From NCBI GenBank assembly GCA_003427395.1, contig BFEA01000027.1, forward strand, positions 3,229,470 to 3,264,467: DNA of 34,998 nucleotides, written 5' to 3'. The notes under the pieces are model-generated. The model did not search any database and was not told where the DNA came from. It saw only the letters and a list, made by a program, of their open reading frames with translations. Each line of letters starts with the position of its first letter. Positions within the stretch are counted from its first letter, which is position 1. The position numbers and the translations under genes are program-made. This document shows, in pieces, positions 20,285 through 29,763 of the stretch. Origin of the DNA: Chara braunii. Lineage: Eukaryota; Streptophyta; Charophyceae; Charales; Characeae.

Positions 20285-21384
20285 TTTCCAGTAAAAATGG
20301 TTGGATGACTTGTGTCAATGGATGAAGACTTTGGTCGTCTTCTTTAATAAGCACCGTAAGGTCGTCTGCAAACAACGATGTAATCAGAATGAGGTGTTCC
20401 GGCAGCTTCGGGATGAGGATTCTGCAAATCTATGGATGGGCCCTGATAAGTGCAGCCAAGGGTTCCATGACTGTAACAAAGAGTAGGGGCACGATGGGGT
20501 ACTGTTATCTAACCGACCTCTGAAGGCAGATCGGGGCAGCCAAGTCGTCATTCAACGTGATATTTGTGGACGCTTGCCTGTGTGGGAGCTGCACCCAATT
20601 TGTTAACACTGGTCCAAAATTCATCCTGATCAGTCACATGTTAAAGACATCCCAATCGATGTGGTCGTAGGCTTTCTTAAAGTCTATGAAGATGCCAGCA
20701 GTCCGGACTTTTCGTTGATGGGCATACTTAATAGTCTCATTGACCAAAAGGATATTATCTTGGATGTTGCGATTGGGCATAAAGCCAAACTGGTCATGAT
20801 GTATTAAGAGGTTCATTAGCGGTATCAGTCTCCTAGTAAGTGTCTTAGCCAACAGTTTGTAGGGAATAGAGTGGGGGGTAATGGGCTTGTAGTTTCCGAT
20901 TTCGTCCTTATCCCCTTTTTTTATAGAGGAAGGTAGTGCCCCCCTATCCCATCATACCCCCAAATGAGCCTTCCTTTTGCAGCGCTCCAATGCATTCCAA
21001 TAGGTCGTTGCAAAGCAGATCCCAAGATTGTACCCCGAACTCCTCAGGGAAGGAGTCCACCTCCGTTGTTTATTCATCTTCCATAACTTGTACGACTTCC
21101 CATACCTTCTGTTGGGTTATAGCGTTGTCCAATCCGACTTTTTGGGAGAGGGTGAAACGAGTCTCAATTGCTTGGAGCAACTCTTCCCTCGCTAGGAGGA
21201 CCTCATTTGGGGGTTTGAGGGGTGTTTCTAATGTGAACAATTTATGATAGTACCTGAAAGCATATTCCACTATGTTATATGCATTGGAGGCGACTGGGGC
21301 GTTGGCTTCGAACGAGTGTTTAAGTCTAGGGACTGTGTTTGCCCTCGCTCTTGCTCTTACTTTCCTAAATAAGGTTTTGGTCAT
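20285..21384 (-). pseudogene. LINE-A reverse transcriptase
   Basis: The translation shows, across frameshifts, KKGDKDEIGNYKPITPHSIP, then YKLLAKTLTRRLIPLMNLLI, HHDQFGFMPNRNIQDNILLV, FIDFKKAYDHIDW, then RSVR-stop-QYPIVPLLFV and SLFADDLTVLIKEDD. These are RT blocks 0 to 5 of L1-type elements; the stop lies where the family has RQGCPLSP. The catalytic pair is kept as FADD. A frameshift in an A run near 20915 and another near 20640 split the domain. The protein would prime cDNA from nicked target DNA. Confidence 0.92.
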
Positions 21385-21733
21385 TGTTATTTATGTGTGG
21401 TGTTGTTTGATTACTTCGGCGGTCGATGCAATCTTAGAGATAATCCCTCGCGTTTTGAAGCTCTTGAAAGGTAGGTTGGTGCAGGGGGTCGTCCATGAGT
21501 CGTTCGTCCCACTCTTCGAGCTAACTCATGAGCTTCTCAAGGAGGGCCTTACGGTCTCTCACGTGTTGGATGAAATCTTTCTTGGTGCGATCCCCGAGTT
21601 GAGCAATGCCATCATTAAACCATGCGACCATGTTCCCTGATTGCGGTTTTCATGACTACCAGTAGTGCCGGAACGTGTTGACCATGTCCTTGGAAGTGGA
21701 GAGGGGGAGCAGAGATGTATTGAGTTTGTAAAA
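21385..21733 (-). pseudogene. LINE-A linker between endonuclease and RT
   Basis: Minus-strand translation contains NMVAWFNDGIAQLGDRTKKD and KALLEKLMS, typical of the charged helical region between endonuclease and RT in L1 ORF2. It is interrupted by stops. Confidence 0.6.
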
Positions 21734-22545
21734 TCATGGGCCCCTCATTATGTGACCGTGGAAGGACAGTCCCAGAGTGATCATTCTGTGATCAAAATAC
21801 TTACAAGGGATTATGGGTGTGATGTCCGTGGCAATGAGAAGACCTATAGGGTCTTTTGAAATTAGTGTGAGATCAATCCGAGAGTTGGGAACACCTTGCT
21901 GGCCTCTTGCCGACAAGCATGTGTATGCCCTTTGGGAAGGGTGCAGTAACCTATATGCATCTTCCAACTGCCTCTCCGCCATGAGTTGTTGAAGCATGAC
22001 ATCGTCAGGGAGAACCTGAGACGGTGGCAGGGTTCTCGGATTAGGATGCTGTGATGGCGATCTGCGATCCATATCCAGGTCAAGAGTGGTATTAAAATCT
22101 CCTGCCATTATCATTGGAGCGTCGTCAGGCAAGCTTTGATGGAGGGTGAGCCAGAGGTTCACCCTACTGGCGGGGTCATTGGGGGCATACACACATACAA
22201 GGTAAAATTCCTCATCTTGGAACGCCGCCTTGAGGTACACACACCTGCCTTGTTGTTTGTCGTAGTCAAACATGTTTGGTGTAGTTATGGATGAAGGTGA
22301 GAGCCATATTGCGACTCTCGCCGACGCCTGGTCCGTGGCTGGTGCATTATATGACGTGTAAGGCCAGACCGCTCATGCCTTAGTTGCATGCGGTCGCGTA
22401 TCTTGTAAGGGTGTCTCTTGTACACACACTGCATCAGGCCATTGGCCTGAGACCGAGCATTTGATCATGTTCATTATAGCATCTTTTTTTGTTGTTGATG
22501 CCTGGACAAGCCCATTCACATTCAATGAGCGGATGTCCAAGTCCA
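21734..22545 (-). pseudogene. LINE-A APE-type endonuclease
   Basis: A single frame with only one internal stop carries the exonuclease-endonuclease-phosphatase motifs in order: SLNVNGL, CVQETPL (metal-binding Glu), AIWLSPS, VCVYAPND, MIMAGDFNTTLD, NSRIDLTLIS, and the final His block as YFDHRMITL where the family usually has SDH. The TGA stop sits between the Glu block and AIWLSPS. This enzyme nicks target DNA to start reverse transcription. Confidence 0.92.
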
Positions 22546-22840
22546 GTTCTGCCAGCCTAGCGACCCATTGGGGTTGTTTCCTGAACCGGGGGAAGACTTG
22601 GGGGGAAAGTGACCGTTTCAGGGAAGGCAGGGGCGTCTGGGGGGCGCCTTGCGGGGAACCTAACAAGACGGGGTGTTGTTGTGGGGCGGGCGGAGGAGGT
22701 TGGAAGTGTGGTCCTTTTACTGGTGGTTGTGGATCAGAGAGGCAGGCGGTGGAGGGGGCGGTTGCAGTCTGGTGTGTAGTCGTGTGTTTCATTGGCTGGG
22801 GATTTTTAGCATTGGGCGCCAGTCTCCGCCAGACAGTCGT

Positions 22841-23720
22841 TCAGTCCTTATGTTTAACGGGGAGCACAAAAGGCGGGTCCTCCCGCTGGTGATAATCCTC
22901 CAAGACATTGTCTTCCAGGAGGATCTGCATGAAGAGCAGCACCTTGCGCAGCGTCCACGCATAGTTAGTCCTGAACCTGTTGGTGGAGAGGTTCATGAGC
23001 TCCTGATGTGTGAACCATGTGAAATCTGAATGGGCTTTACGCGAGCTATCATGTTGCTCCATTAGCAAGATGACAAGGATGACTGCTGTGGATGGATTCC
23101 CCCTCTATCCTTCCACAAGCAGTCCGGTCTGGGTAAGGCTCCCTTGGGTGGTTTGGCTGTGGGCTGAGTCCAAGCAGCCACTGCCCTCCGTCTTTTGCTC
23201 TTCACAGCGGAAGGAGGGCCACTCCTGGCGGCATAGCCAGTGGAACACTATCATCATCTTGGAGTCTAACCAAGTTCTTCAATGTCTTTGGCAGTTCCAG
23301 TGCAAGGGCGTCCTCATCAGCCTCTTGAAGTTCTACAGGGTCATCGTCATCCAATAGGATATGACAATGTCTGAGGCGGAATGGGGAGGAGTGTTGAGGG
23401 GCCTGTTGCTCAGGGAGTGGTCCTTGCTCTTCCATACGGGCCATTAGCAGTTGATCTTGGGATTGGTTAGGAAGGGTAGACTGGCCCAACGTCAACTGCT
23501 GCTGTTGTATCGTCCGTTCTGGAATGAGCAGACGGTCTTGCATCGACTGGATTCCATAGAGCGTGTTGCAGAGTTCCAGTACAAGGGTTTTGGGCCACGC
23601 CAAACCCTCGTGCAGAAACGTTTCTTCAACGAGTTCTTGGACAAAACAAACACGGACTGCACCCATAGACCAAGCCGATCAACCTCACGACCCTCCCACC
23701 TTTCTTCGTGGATGCGAAGA
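22841..23720 (-). pseudogene. LINE-A ORF1-like region
   Basis: Upstream of the endonuclease the minus strand is open for 75 and 154 codons in separate frames. The longer frame is Gln-rich (ERTIQQQQLTLGQ) and acidic (HILLDDDDPVELQEADED). Position and composition fit an L1-type ORF1, which binds RNA, but I see no CCHC knuckle, so the assignment rests on position. Confidence 0.5.
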
Positions 23721-23734
23721 TATAGAGAAATATG

Positions 23735-23850
23735 CCTCGCCTGTGAGCAGTGGCCCTGGCTCTCCCAGCCCTAATGAGGAGAGGAGTGTGTCTATCTTTG
23801 TATTGTTTGAATAATATAAGCCATGGGCACTCTCTTACGACAAAAAAAAA
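23735..23850 (+). repeat. LINE 3' tail, type 2, with A run
   Basis: CTCTCCCAGCCCTAATGAGG, then GGCACTCTCTTACGAC and an A run at 23843. A related end at 27280-27391 reads CTCTTCCAGCCCTAATGGGA and GGCACTGGGCCCTATG before its own A run. It looks like the 3' end of a non-LTR element on the plus strand. Confidence 0.6.
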
Positions 23851-23889
23851 GAATTAAAAAAAATGAAGGAATACAATTGGCCATGTTTT

Positions 23890-24385
23890 GAAAATCTGGG
23901 TTACTGGGATCCCTCTGGCAGGTAGGAGCACCTTGGAGAGTCCCCACACTGTTTTTCTCGCAGGAAGAATAGAAAAAAGTAGAAGTGACATTCCTAGTAC
24001 ACCTTCATGGTCATGGTTAGCCTAGATACTGTTAGATTACAAACCTGTTTTTTTGGGTTGAGGCCCCTCTGGGCCAGCGGGCCAAGGTGGCTGATAGGGG
24101 CGCTACCCTTTGCACCCTCCCATTGTAGAAGCGTCCTCTTCTATGCGTCTGGGTACCGTGAGTGTTTCCCGGCTAGCAGTGGACTCCTCTTACAAAGGGA
24201 AGGCTTTGAAAGGATTGGCACGCCTACCAGCCCCCCCTTGTCAGGTGTCTAGTACCCCAAGGGCAAGGCTTTTCCCGCCTTTTCTATCTCCTCTATTCAT
24301 GTACTCAATGCTTGCCGGTGATAAACAACTGGACCGTTGCCCCCCTGAATAGATGGGGCTTTCTTGTTTGTAAAAAAATAAAAAT
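23890..24385 (+). mobile_element. Retroposon with LINE 3' tail type 1
   Basis: It ends CTTGCCGGTGATAAACAACT, GGACCGTTGCCCCCC, TGAATAGATGGGGC, then an A-rich tail from 24373. The same ending occurs at 32932-32998. The two also share a loosely similar body (GCGTCCTCTTCTATGCGTCT versus GTCCTTCTGCTGCGTGACT, then GTACTCA..GCTTGCCGG). There is no clear coding frame: it is either a SINE or the 3' UTR of a truncated LINE. Confidence 0.65.
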
Positions 24386-24742
24386 AAAAAAAAATCCCTG
24401 TTTTGTTTTTCCCTTAGTTCTGCCACCTGGCAGTTTGTTTCTTTTTTTTTAATAATGACTTTGTTTTTTTTTTTTTTTTTCGCTTTTGGCTTGAACATAT
24501 GATGACTGATTGTCTTCTGCTGTCGCAAACTTTTTCTCTTGTCAGACCTTGGGCTTCGCTTCACTACTCTCAAAATGTCCAAAACGAGAGTGAATCTTCC
24601 GCTGGAACATGGAAAGATAAACCGCCATGATTTTTGTCTTCCCCTTGTTTAGTTTTTGCATATCATTGAAAGGAGGCATGGTCCTATGGTTGTGCTCCTG
24701 TCCCTATATCTTCTCCCATTGTAAAAGAAAAAGAATTATGGT

Positions 24743-24746
<4 letters not shown>

Positions 24747-24774
<28 letters not shown>
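24747..24774. repeat. (CT)n microsatellite
   Basis: Fourteen CT dinucleotides in a row. Confidence 0.95.
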
Positions 24775-24777
<3 letters not shown>

Positions 24778-24834
24778 CTTTTATTATAAGAGTTTGTTTC
24801 ATGAATAATTACTAACCCCTATATATCGTCAAAT

Positions 24835-25016
24835 AGAACTGCCCGGTAAACCGTAGGCAGAGAGGGAGAAGAGGACAACAAACGAGGGGCTGTGACAAAC
24901 TGTTTCGTCGGAGTTTCATATATATGAGTCCGTGAAACTCCGACGAAACAGTTTGTCACAGCCCCTCGTTTGTTGTCCTCTTCGTTCTCTCTGCCTACGG
25001 TTTACCGGGCAGTTCT
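24835..25016. repeat. 182-nt near-perfect inverted repeat (84-bp arms)
   Basis: Arms 24835-24918 and 24933-25016 pair at 81 of 84 positions; of the other three, two are G-T wobbles (24865, 24866) and one is A opposite G (24867). The 14-base centre is TATATATGAGTCCG. Transcribed in either direction it would fold into one long hairpin. Around the centre the plus strand reads ATGAGTCCGTGA, then GACGAAACAG, then TTTGTC, resembling part of a hammerhead ribozyme, but the required CUG of the core is replaced by TAT. No flanking target duplication was found. Confidence 0.93.
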
Positions 25017-25129
25017 GTTACGAAGTTGTAATAACAAGTTCAATAAAAAAATAGAATCTTGTCCTCCAGAAACAGCTATCAATATTTTTTCTTTTGAAAG
25101 TAATATATATGGTCGGCCCGGGGACCTCC

Positions 25130-25446
25130 GTACGTACGTGGAGCCTAAAAAACTTCATTATTTTTTGAAACTTTTTTAACGAGTTTTTTATTATGTTAAG
25201 TACATATCTGTAGATTTTCAGGGCATTTGGATATGCCAAAAAAAAAATGAAAAATTGCCAAAGATGGCGGTGTCGAAAATGTGCTCGCTCACTCACTGAT
25301 TTTACTTCTCTTTTTATTTTTTCTTATTTTGATTATTAATTTTATTTTCTGTATTTTATTTCTCTTTCAAATTGGGTAAGGAACTTGGATGTAATGCTCA
25401 GGCAAATTTTGTTTATTTCATTTTTCTCCATAACATATCTTTTCTT

Positions 25447-25480
<34 letters not shown>

Positions 25481-25580
25481 CCGCGTTCGGCCCGAACGGC
25501 CGAACGCATCCCCAAGGGTTCCCGTACGCTCAGGCGTTCGGGTTCGGGCGTTCGGCCCGTCCCGAACGCCGGCAACCCTG
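25130..25580. mobile_element. DNA-element copy, left arm of an inverted pair
   Basis: It contains TGAAAAATTGCCAAAGATGG (25248-25267), CTCGCTCACTCA, GGATGTAATGCTCAGGCAAA, a T run of 32 (25449-25480) and a GC-rich part built from GTTCGGCC/GGCCGAAC inversions, ending CCGGCAACCCTG before a TA run. In reverse that end is CAGGGTTGCCGG, which resembles hAT-type terminal repeats. The same sequence occurs in opposite orientation at 25898-26290. Confidence 0.65.
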
Positions 25581-25592
25581 TATATATATATT

Positions 25593-25843
25593 TATATATA
25601 CTAGGCTACCAGAGTGGCCCGTGGTCACCTGCCAGGCTGGGTCAAAAAATATATGTTATTTTATGTTTTATTCCAAATTTAGTGAAGAATTTCGATGTGA
25701 CCCTGAGGCAAACGTTGTTTAGTTTGTTTTTCTGCATAACATAGTTTTTTTTCCAGATGTTTTGGAGTTCTTTTTTTTTTTTTTTTTTGGGACCTTTCCT
25801 GGTCCTTGCACGGAGTGGCCCGGCTGGTAGCCTAGTATATATA
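25593..25843. mobile_element. MITE-like element with 20-bp terminal inverted repeats
   Basis: TATATATACTAGGCTACCAG at 25593-25612 is matched exactly in reverse at 25824-25843. The element is about 250 bp with no coding capacity. Its interior includes another copy of the flanking arm sequence (GATGTGACCCTGAGGCAAAC, 25692-25711) and a T run. The TA-rich ends may be target sequence. It sits between the two larger inverted arms. Confidence 0.7.
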
Positions 25844-25897
25844 TAATATATATATATATATATATCGTCACAAACAGATATATATATATATATACAG

Positions 25898-25948
25898 GGT
25901 TCAGCACCCCCTCTCGACGCGTTCGGCTGTTAGGCCGAACACGGACCC

Positions 25949-25979
<31 letters not shown>

Positions 25980-26290
25980 CCAGAAATATATGTTATGCAG
26001 AAGAAGAAACTGAACAACATTTGCCTCAACGTTACATCCAAATTCTTTACCAAATTTGAAATGAAAATCAAATACTAAAAGTAAATAATAATAATGAAAA
26101 TTATAAAAAATAATACGAGAAATTGGAGAATGAAATTATTGAGTGGGCGAGCACGTTTTTGACACCCCCATCTTTGGCGATTTTTCATTTTTTTTTGGTT
26201 GTGACAAATTCCATGAGAATTTATATATGTGTATCTCGTATCTTACATAATAGAGAATCTACAAATAAAGTTTGAAAAATTAATATTTTT
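25898..26290. mobile_element. DNA-element copy, right arm of the inverted pair
   Basis: This is the reverse-orientation partner of 25130-25580: CAGGGTT end, GTTCGGCTGTTAGGCCGAAC hairpin (about 25920-25940), an A run (25949-25975), TTTGCCTCAACGTTACATCC (26019-26038) and GGCGATTTTTCA (26177-26188). The GC-rich part is shorter than in the left copy. Confidence 0.65.
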
Positions 26291-26329
26291 TTCATGCCCC
26301 GAAAAAAAAAAAAAAAAAAAAAAAGTGAA

Positions 26330-26420
26330 AAGAGAGAAAAAACGAATTAGTGAGTGGGCAAGCAAGTTTTGACACCACCATCTTTGCCGATTTTTCCTTT
26401 TTTTTTGGATGAACAGAATG
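26330..26420. repeat. Third partial copy of the same element
   Basis: AGTGAGTGGGCAAGCAAG and CACCACCATCTTTGCCGATT repeat the arm sequence seen at 26145-26190, in the same orientation. It is truncated on both sides. Confidence 0.7.
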
Positions 26421-26512
26421 ACTTCAAAATTCAGAGGGAGATACCTTACATCACAAAGAACTCAGAAAAAAACAATTCAGAAAACAATAATAATATTTAG
26501 GTGCCAAATTTT

Positions 26513-26635
26513 TTTTTTAAAGGGTCTGAACCCCTTCAGGTTCGGCCCCCGTACGGGGACCCGAACGCCCGAACGTTCGGGGGACAGCTTAGGGGCCTCC
26601 GTACGTTCGGCCTGGCAACCCTATATCGGGCGTAT
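26513..26635. mobile_element. GC-rich palindromic element ending GGCAACCCTATAT
   Basis: It contains dense short palindromes: CCCCGTACGGGG, CGAACGTTCG, CCGTACGTTCGG. It runs from a T run at 26513 to GGCAACCCTATAT at 26622-26634, the same terminus as the copy near 25570. It is probably a short relative of the 25.1-26.3 kb elements. Confidence 0.6.
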
Positions 26636-26639
26636 CTGT

Positions 26640-26705
26640 CGGGCTGCTCCATCTATTGGTGGGGAGCGGCACCTGCTGGAAACCGGGTCCAGCGTCCCAT
26701 TGATA
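26640..26705 (-). repeat. LINE tail type 1 (minus orientation)
   Basis: On the minus strand: GGACCCGGTTTCCAGCAGGT, then CTCCCCACCAATAGATGGAG. The same text occurs at 28994-29042 and, diverged, at 33140-33192. Confidence 0.65.
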
Positions 26706-27159
26706 CATCTTATGACACACAGATTGCTGTTTGTTGTTTCCTAGGACTGTGGTCATTTCTGTGTCAGCCCGGGGTGAAACCAGAGGCACAAGTATGATTC
26801 TGCTGTCCCTAACATCATACATACCCCCCAAATCCTTTCAGTCTAATGGCCATCCTTCCACCAGAGGTGGAGCCCCCGGAGGGATGGGATGTCCCGACAG
26901 TGACAGCCGACAAGAGAATGGCGTTTTGGGGAGCAAACTTGACACCAAGCTTTGGGGGAAAGCAGATGGCAATGCGCGCCACGTCGGCCGTGACCCGGCT
27001 TAAGGCGTGCAGCGCAAGAGGGAGCATGTGTGTCTTTGGAAATCCCCTGGTCATCAAAGCCTCGGAAGTAGCTTGCCCTGTTATTAATCTCTTTGCCTTA
27101 TTTGTATCTCCCCTACTCCTCACTGTGCAGAAGATTGTAGTGGATAATTGAGGAGTCGA

Positions 27160-27425
27160 GTACGGCAGAGTTTGATTCAGCACACAGCGGGGTTAATTCT
27201 TCCTTACTGGGTAAGGAATCAATGCCCCGAGATTTTACTATATTCGTGTTATGCAGGGAACCTGTCTCCAGGGTACCAGTGGCTGAGGCTCTTCCAGCCC
27301 TAATGGGAAGAGGCGTGAGGTTAAGTGTTCTAATCAAACTCATAATTTGAACCTTCGGCACTGGGCCCTATGAAAAAAAAAAAAAAAAAAATACCTTAAA
27401 TAAAAAAAAAAAAAAAAAAAAAAGA
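27160..27425 (+). mobile_element. Insert with LINE tail type 2 and two A runs
   Basis: Between two parts of LINE-B lies a non-coding stretch ending CTCTTCCAGCCCTAATGGGA ... GGCACTGGGCCCTATG and A runs at 27373-27391 and 27401-27423. The same tail occurs at 23757-23850. It is probably a truncated non-LTR element inserted in LINE-B; I could not define its left edge or a target duplication. Confidence 0.5.
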
Positions 27426-28639
27426 CAGAACTCGGACTTGGCCACACTGTGGTACGAGGGGGCCGTGCACATGCCAGGTAAAGGGCCGTTTAGATATATA
27501 AAAAAGGCAGTCCACACGCACTTGTGGTCCAACAATGCCAAGGCGGAAGACTCTATTCCCAGGGTCGCATGGATGAAACTGATCCAACCAAGGCGATTTG
27601 GAGGCTTCGGTCGTTTGGATCCGTGGCGGCAAATATCATCTCATCTGCGCCCTGCTGCGCACTGAGGATGAGGGTTGGGATCAAGTTACCCAAACCCGTC
27701 TGGCCTACGCACTCCAAATGCCGGGAGAGCTCGGGGACCTATGTTTACTGGATAGTTGAGCGATAGGCTATGTTAGGAGGGACACGGTTTGGACCACGAA
27801 ACTAGCTGTGTGGAAAAAAGTGAACCTGAGATGTAGGTTGCCGGAAACTGCGGATGCAGTTTTTAATCAGCTGCTCTTTGGCAACAGGTTCATCTGCGAC
27901 GCAGCAGGTGAACCGTTCCCATGGCAGGGACCACGAGGAGCATACGGCTGGAAATGGGCGGAGCGAGAGGTTTACAAGGTGGGCCATCTTTGGGACGAAG
28001 GCAGAAAGGATTGGCGCACAGACAATCAGTTGGAAGAAGCCCTGCGAGGACGGATGAGGAAGAAGCAGAGGATGACAGAGCTGAGGGCAGCCATCTCCCC
28101 CCTATGGGTGCGGTTGTTGAAAGAAGATCAGATAACGGTAGGGGAGTGGGTGAGGGAGGATCAAGGGAAACCTGAGGCCAGACAGGGTATATAGGGTGCC
28201 GCACCCTGTGCAGGGCGACAGGTTAGAAGTCACTGAATGGAAGGTAACGTCCGGACTAGCATATGAAGGGTTGGGGGGGCTCTACGGGAAGTAGGGACGC
28301 GAAGGAAGGGAGGACTGACCCTGGTAAGGAATGGAGTGGAGACAGTGGCAGTCTGCGAGGGAGGAAAATATGCAGAGGGACAATATCGACCATTCCAGCT
28401 AGCACACAGGTTGCGGGACCTGACGTGGAACCCAAGGCATTGGAAACGGTCACCTCAGGCCCTCAGGGGATGCACTATAAGGCCACGCCACTGCAAGAAG
28501 TGACCACGAAAAACATCTACAATTCGCTGATGGAACCAATCAACATTTGTGAGGAGTTAAGGAATAGATGGGCCAAGAGGGACTGGCTTCCCAATGCTTA
28601 CCTTGGCCGATGGACTCAGTGAAGATGGAATGAGCAGTG

Positions 28640-28886
28640 TGCTATATTAACAGCTCTGCCAGATCAGAAATATGCAGGACTGTTGCGGCAAATTTACCAT
28701 CTGGCAATCCCGACAGCACAATGGCTAGCTACTAAGAGTCAGCATCAGCTATGTGTAGCAAGGTGTGGCCAAGCGGAGATGATCCCTCACTTGTTTATAC
28801 GATGCCCTCAACTCCAGGCTTTTTGGCCATGGTGGGGTCGGGAAGTCGCAGATAAGAATCCGTTGGAAGTTACTGAAAGGGATGAC
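28640..28886 (+). pseudogene. LINE-B zinc-finger (zf-RVT type) block
   Basis: The translation reads LRQIYHLAIPTAQWLATKSQ, then QLCVARCGQAEMIPHLFIRC, then PQLQAFWPWWGREVADKNPL. The C-x3-C ... H-x4-C pattern followed by P-x-FW is the C-terminal zinc-binding region of plant LINE RT proteins. The frame stops at the T run of the LINE-C insertion but continues in sense at 31656. Confidence 0.85.
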
Positions 28887-28890
28887 GCAT

Positions 28891-28978
28891 CTTTTCTTTT
28901 TTTTTCTTTTTTTTTTTTTCTTTTTTTTTTTTTNTTTTTTTTTTTTTTTTTTTCTTTTTTTTTTTTTCTTTTTTTTTC
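28891..28978. repeat. Interrupted poly-T run with an ambiguous base
   Basis: About 88 bases of T with scattered C and one unresolved base at 28934. It reads as the poly-A tail of LINE-C on the minus strand. Confidence 0.8.
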
Positions 28979-29389
28979 TAACTCCCATGGAGGCTCCATC
29001 TATTTGTGGGAAGCAGCACCTGCTGGAAAGCGGGTCCGGTGTCCTTTTTTACAATAAGAATATGAGAATACGAAGAATTGGAAATGGTGTCTTGTGAATC
29101 AGCACCTCTTCGACCATTGTTGGACGCCAGATCTAGCACTGCTACCCGATCCTGATTCACTTAAGAGAACATGAAGACCCAACCTGTTCTGAGGACATAA
29201 CCTGAAATCTTCACACATACCCAAACCAAGATCTCAGAACCATAGTCAATAGTGGAGGGGGAAAGGGGTCAGGAAACTCTACCATTGGACGCATGGGTAT
29301 GGATGAGACTACCAATGTCCAGTCCTGAAATACTATCCTATAGTCTCGCCTTATTTCTTCCTTGTCCCCTCCCGTAGCCTCTTCCCATT

Positions 29390-29620
29390 TTACTTTCTCA
29401 TTTCCCGCCCTTGGTTTCCTCCAAGCCAGCATGTACTGAATTTCTGAATATGTTCGTGGTCTTCATCTCGTGAAGACAAGTGTTGCATTTTTTCTTTCGC
29501 GTCTTCCCATTTGGTTGTAATTTTTGTTTGGACATACAATTCAATAGTTTCAGTGAATTCAGGTCCACCTAGGCGAGCTTCCTCCATTTCGTAAGCGCAT
29601 CTCCTCAACCAAATGGATCA
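29390..29620 (-). pseudogene. LINE-C C-terminal tail
   Basis: The minus frame includes MRRCAYEMEEARLGGPEFTE and later LAWRKPRAGNEKVKWEEATG (overlapping 29211-29432), the charged tail that follows the zinc finger in this LINE. It is interrupted upstream by the short retroposon at 29633-29751. Confidence 0.55.
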
Positions 29621-29628
29621 TATGACTG

Positions 29629-29632
<4 letters not shown>

Positions 29633-29677
<45 letters not shown>

Positions 29678-29751
29678 TTTTTTTTAGGAAAACAGCCCGA
29701 ATACGTGCTAGAGGTGCTGATAAAAGCAAACACCTCTAGCACGCTCACTCG
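29633..29751 (-). mobile_element. Short poly-A retroposon carrying a hairpin, with TSD
   Basis: A 119-bp insert in LINE-C is bounded by an exact 12-bp direct repeat TATGACTGTTCT (29621-29632 and 29752-29763). On the minus strand it has a body of about 66 nt followed by an A-rich tail (the plus-strand T run). The body holds a 13-bp perfect stem (29704-29716 with 29731-29743) around a 14-base loop. Target duplication plus poly-A shows that an RNA of this size was retroposed, presumably by a LINE. The parent RNA is not identified. Confidence 0.85.
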
Positions 29752-29763
29752 TATGACTGTTCT

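Larger units (their letters stand above)
20285..23720 (-). mobile_element. L1-type LINE, broken (LINE-A)
   Basis: On the minus strand the order is an ORF1-like region, an APE-type endonuclease, a linker and a reverse transcriptase ending soon after the catalytic FADD. This is the ORF2 order of L1-clade non-LTR retrotransposons. The frame is broken by stops and several frameshifts. The RT thumb, the C-terminal zinc finger and a poly-A tail are missing at the 20285 end, so the copy is truncated or rearranged there. Confidence 0.92.
26846..28886 (+). mobile_element. LINE-B, 3' half, interrupted
   Basis: The plus strand encodes the part of a LINE ORF2 after the RT core. It contains a GNPLVIKASEVACPVINLF-like segment, then SDLATLWYEGAVHM, HLWSNNAKAEDSIPRVAWMK and PRRFGGFGRLDPW (the LWY ... 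FLW ... VAW ... P-K-GGLG pattern). A charged region follows (KWAEREVYKVGHLWDEGRKD), then a zinc-finger block. It is broken by frameshifts, by an insert at about 27160-27425, and by LINE-C at 28887. The final part resumes at 31656. Confidence 0.8.

Noticed and set aside
24903-24960. Calling an active hammerhead ribozyme at the centre of the inverted repeat
   Set aside because: The invariant CUG of the CUGAUGA core is replaced by TAT, and the sequence that would form stem I is engaged in the longer arm pairing.
28749-28999. Lys-rich or Phe-rich frames over the T run near 28.9 kb
   Set aside because: They are translations of a homopolymer tail with an unresolved base.
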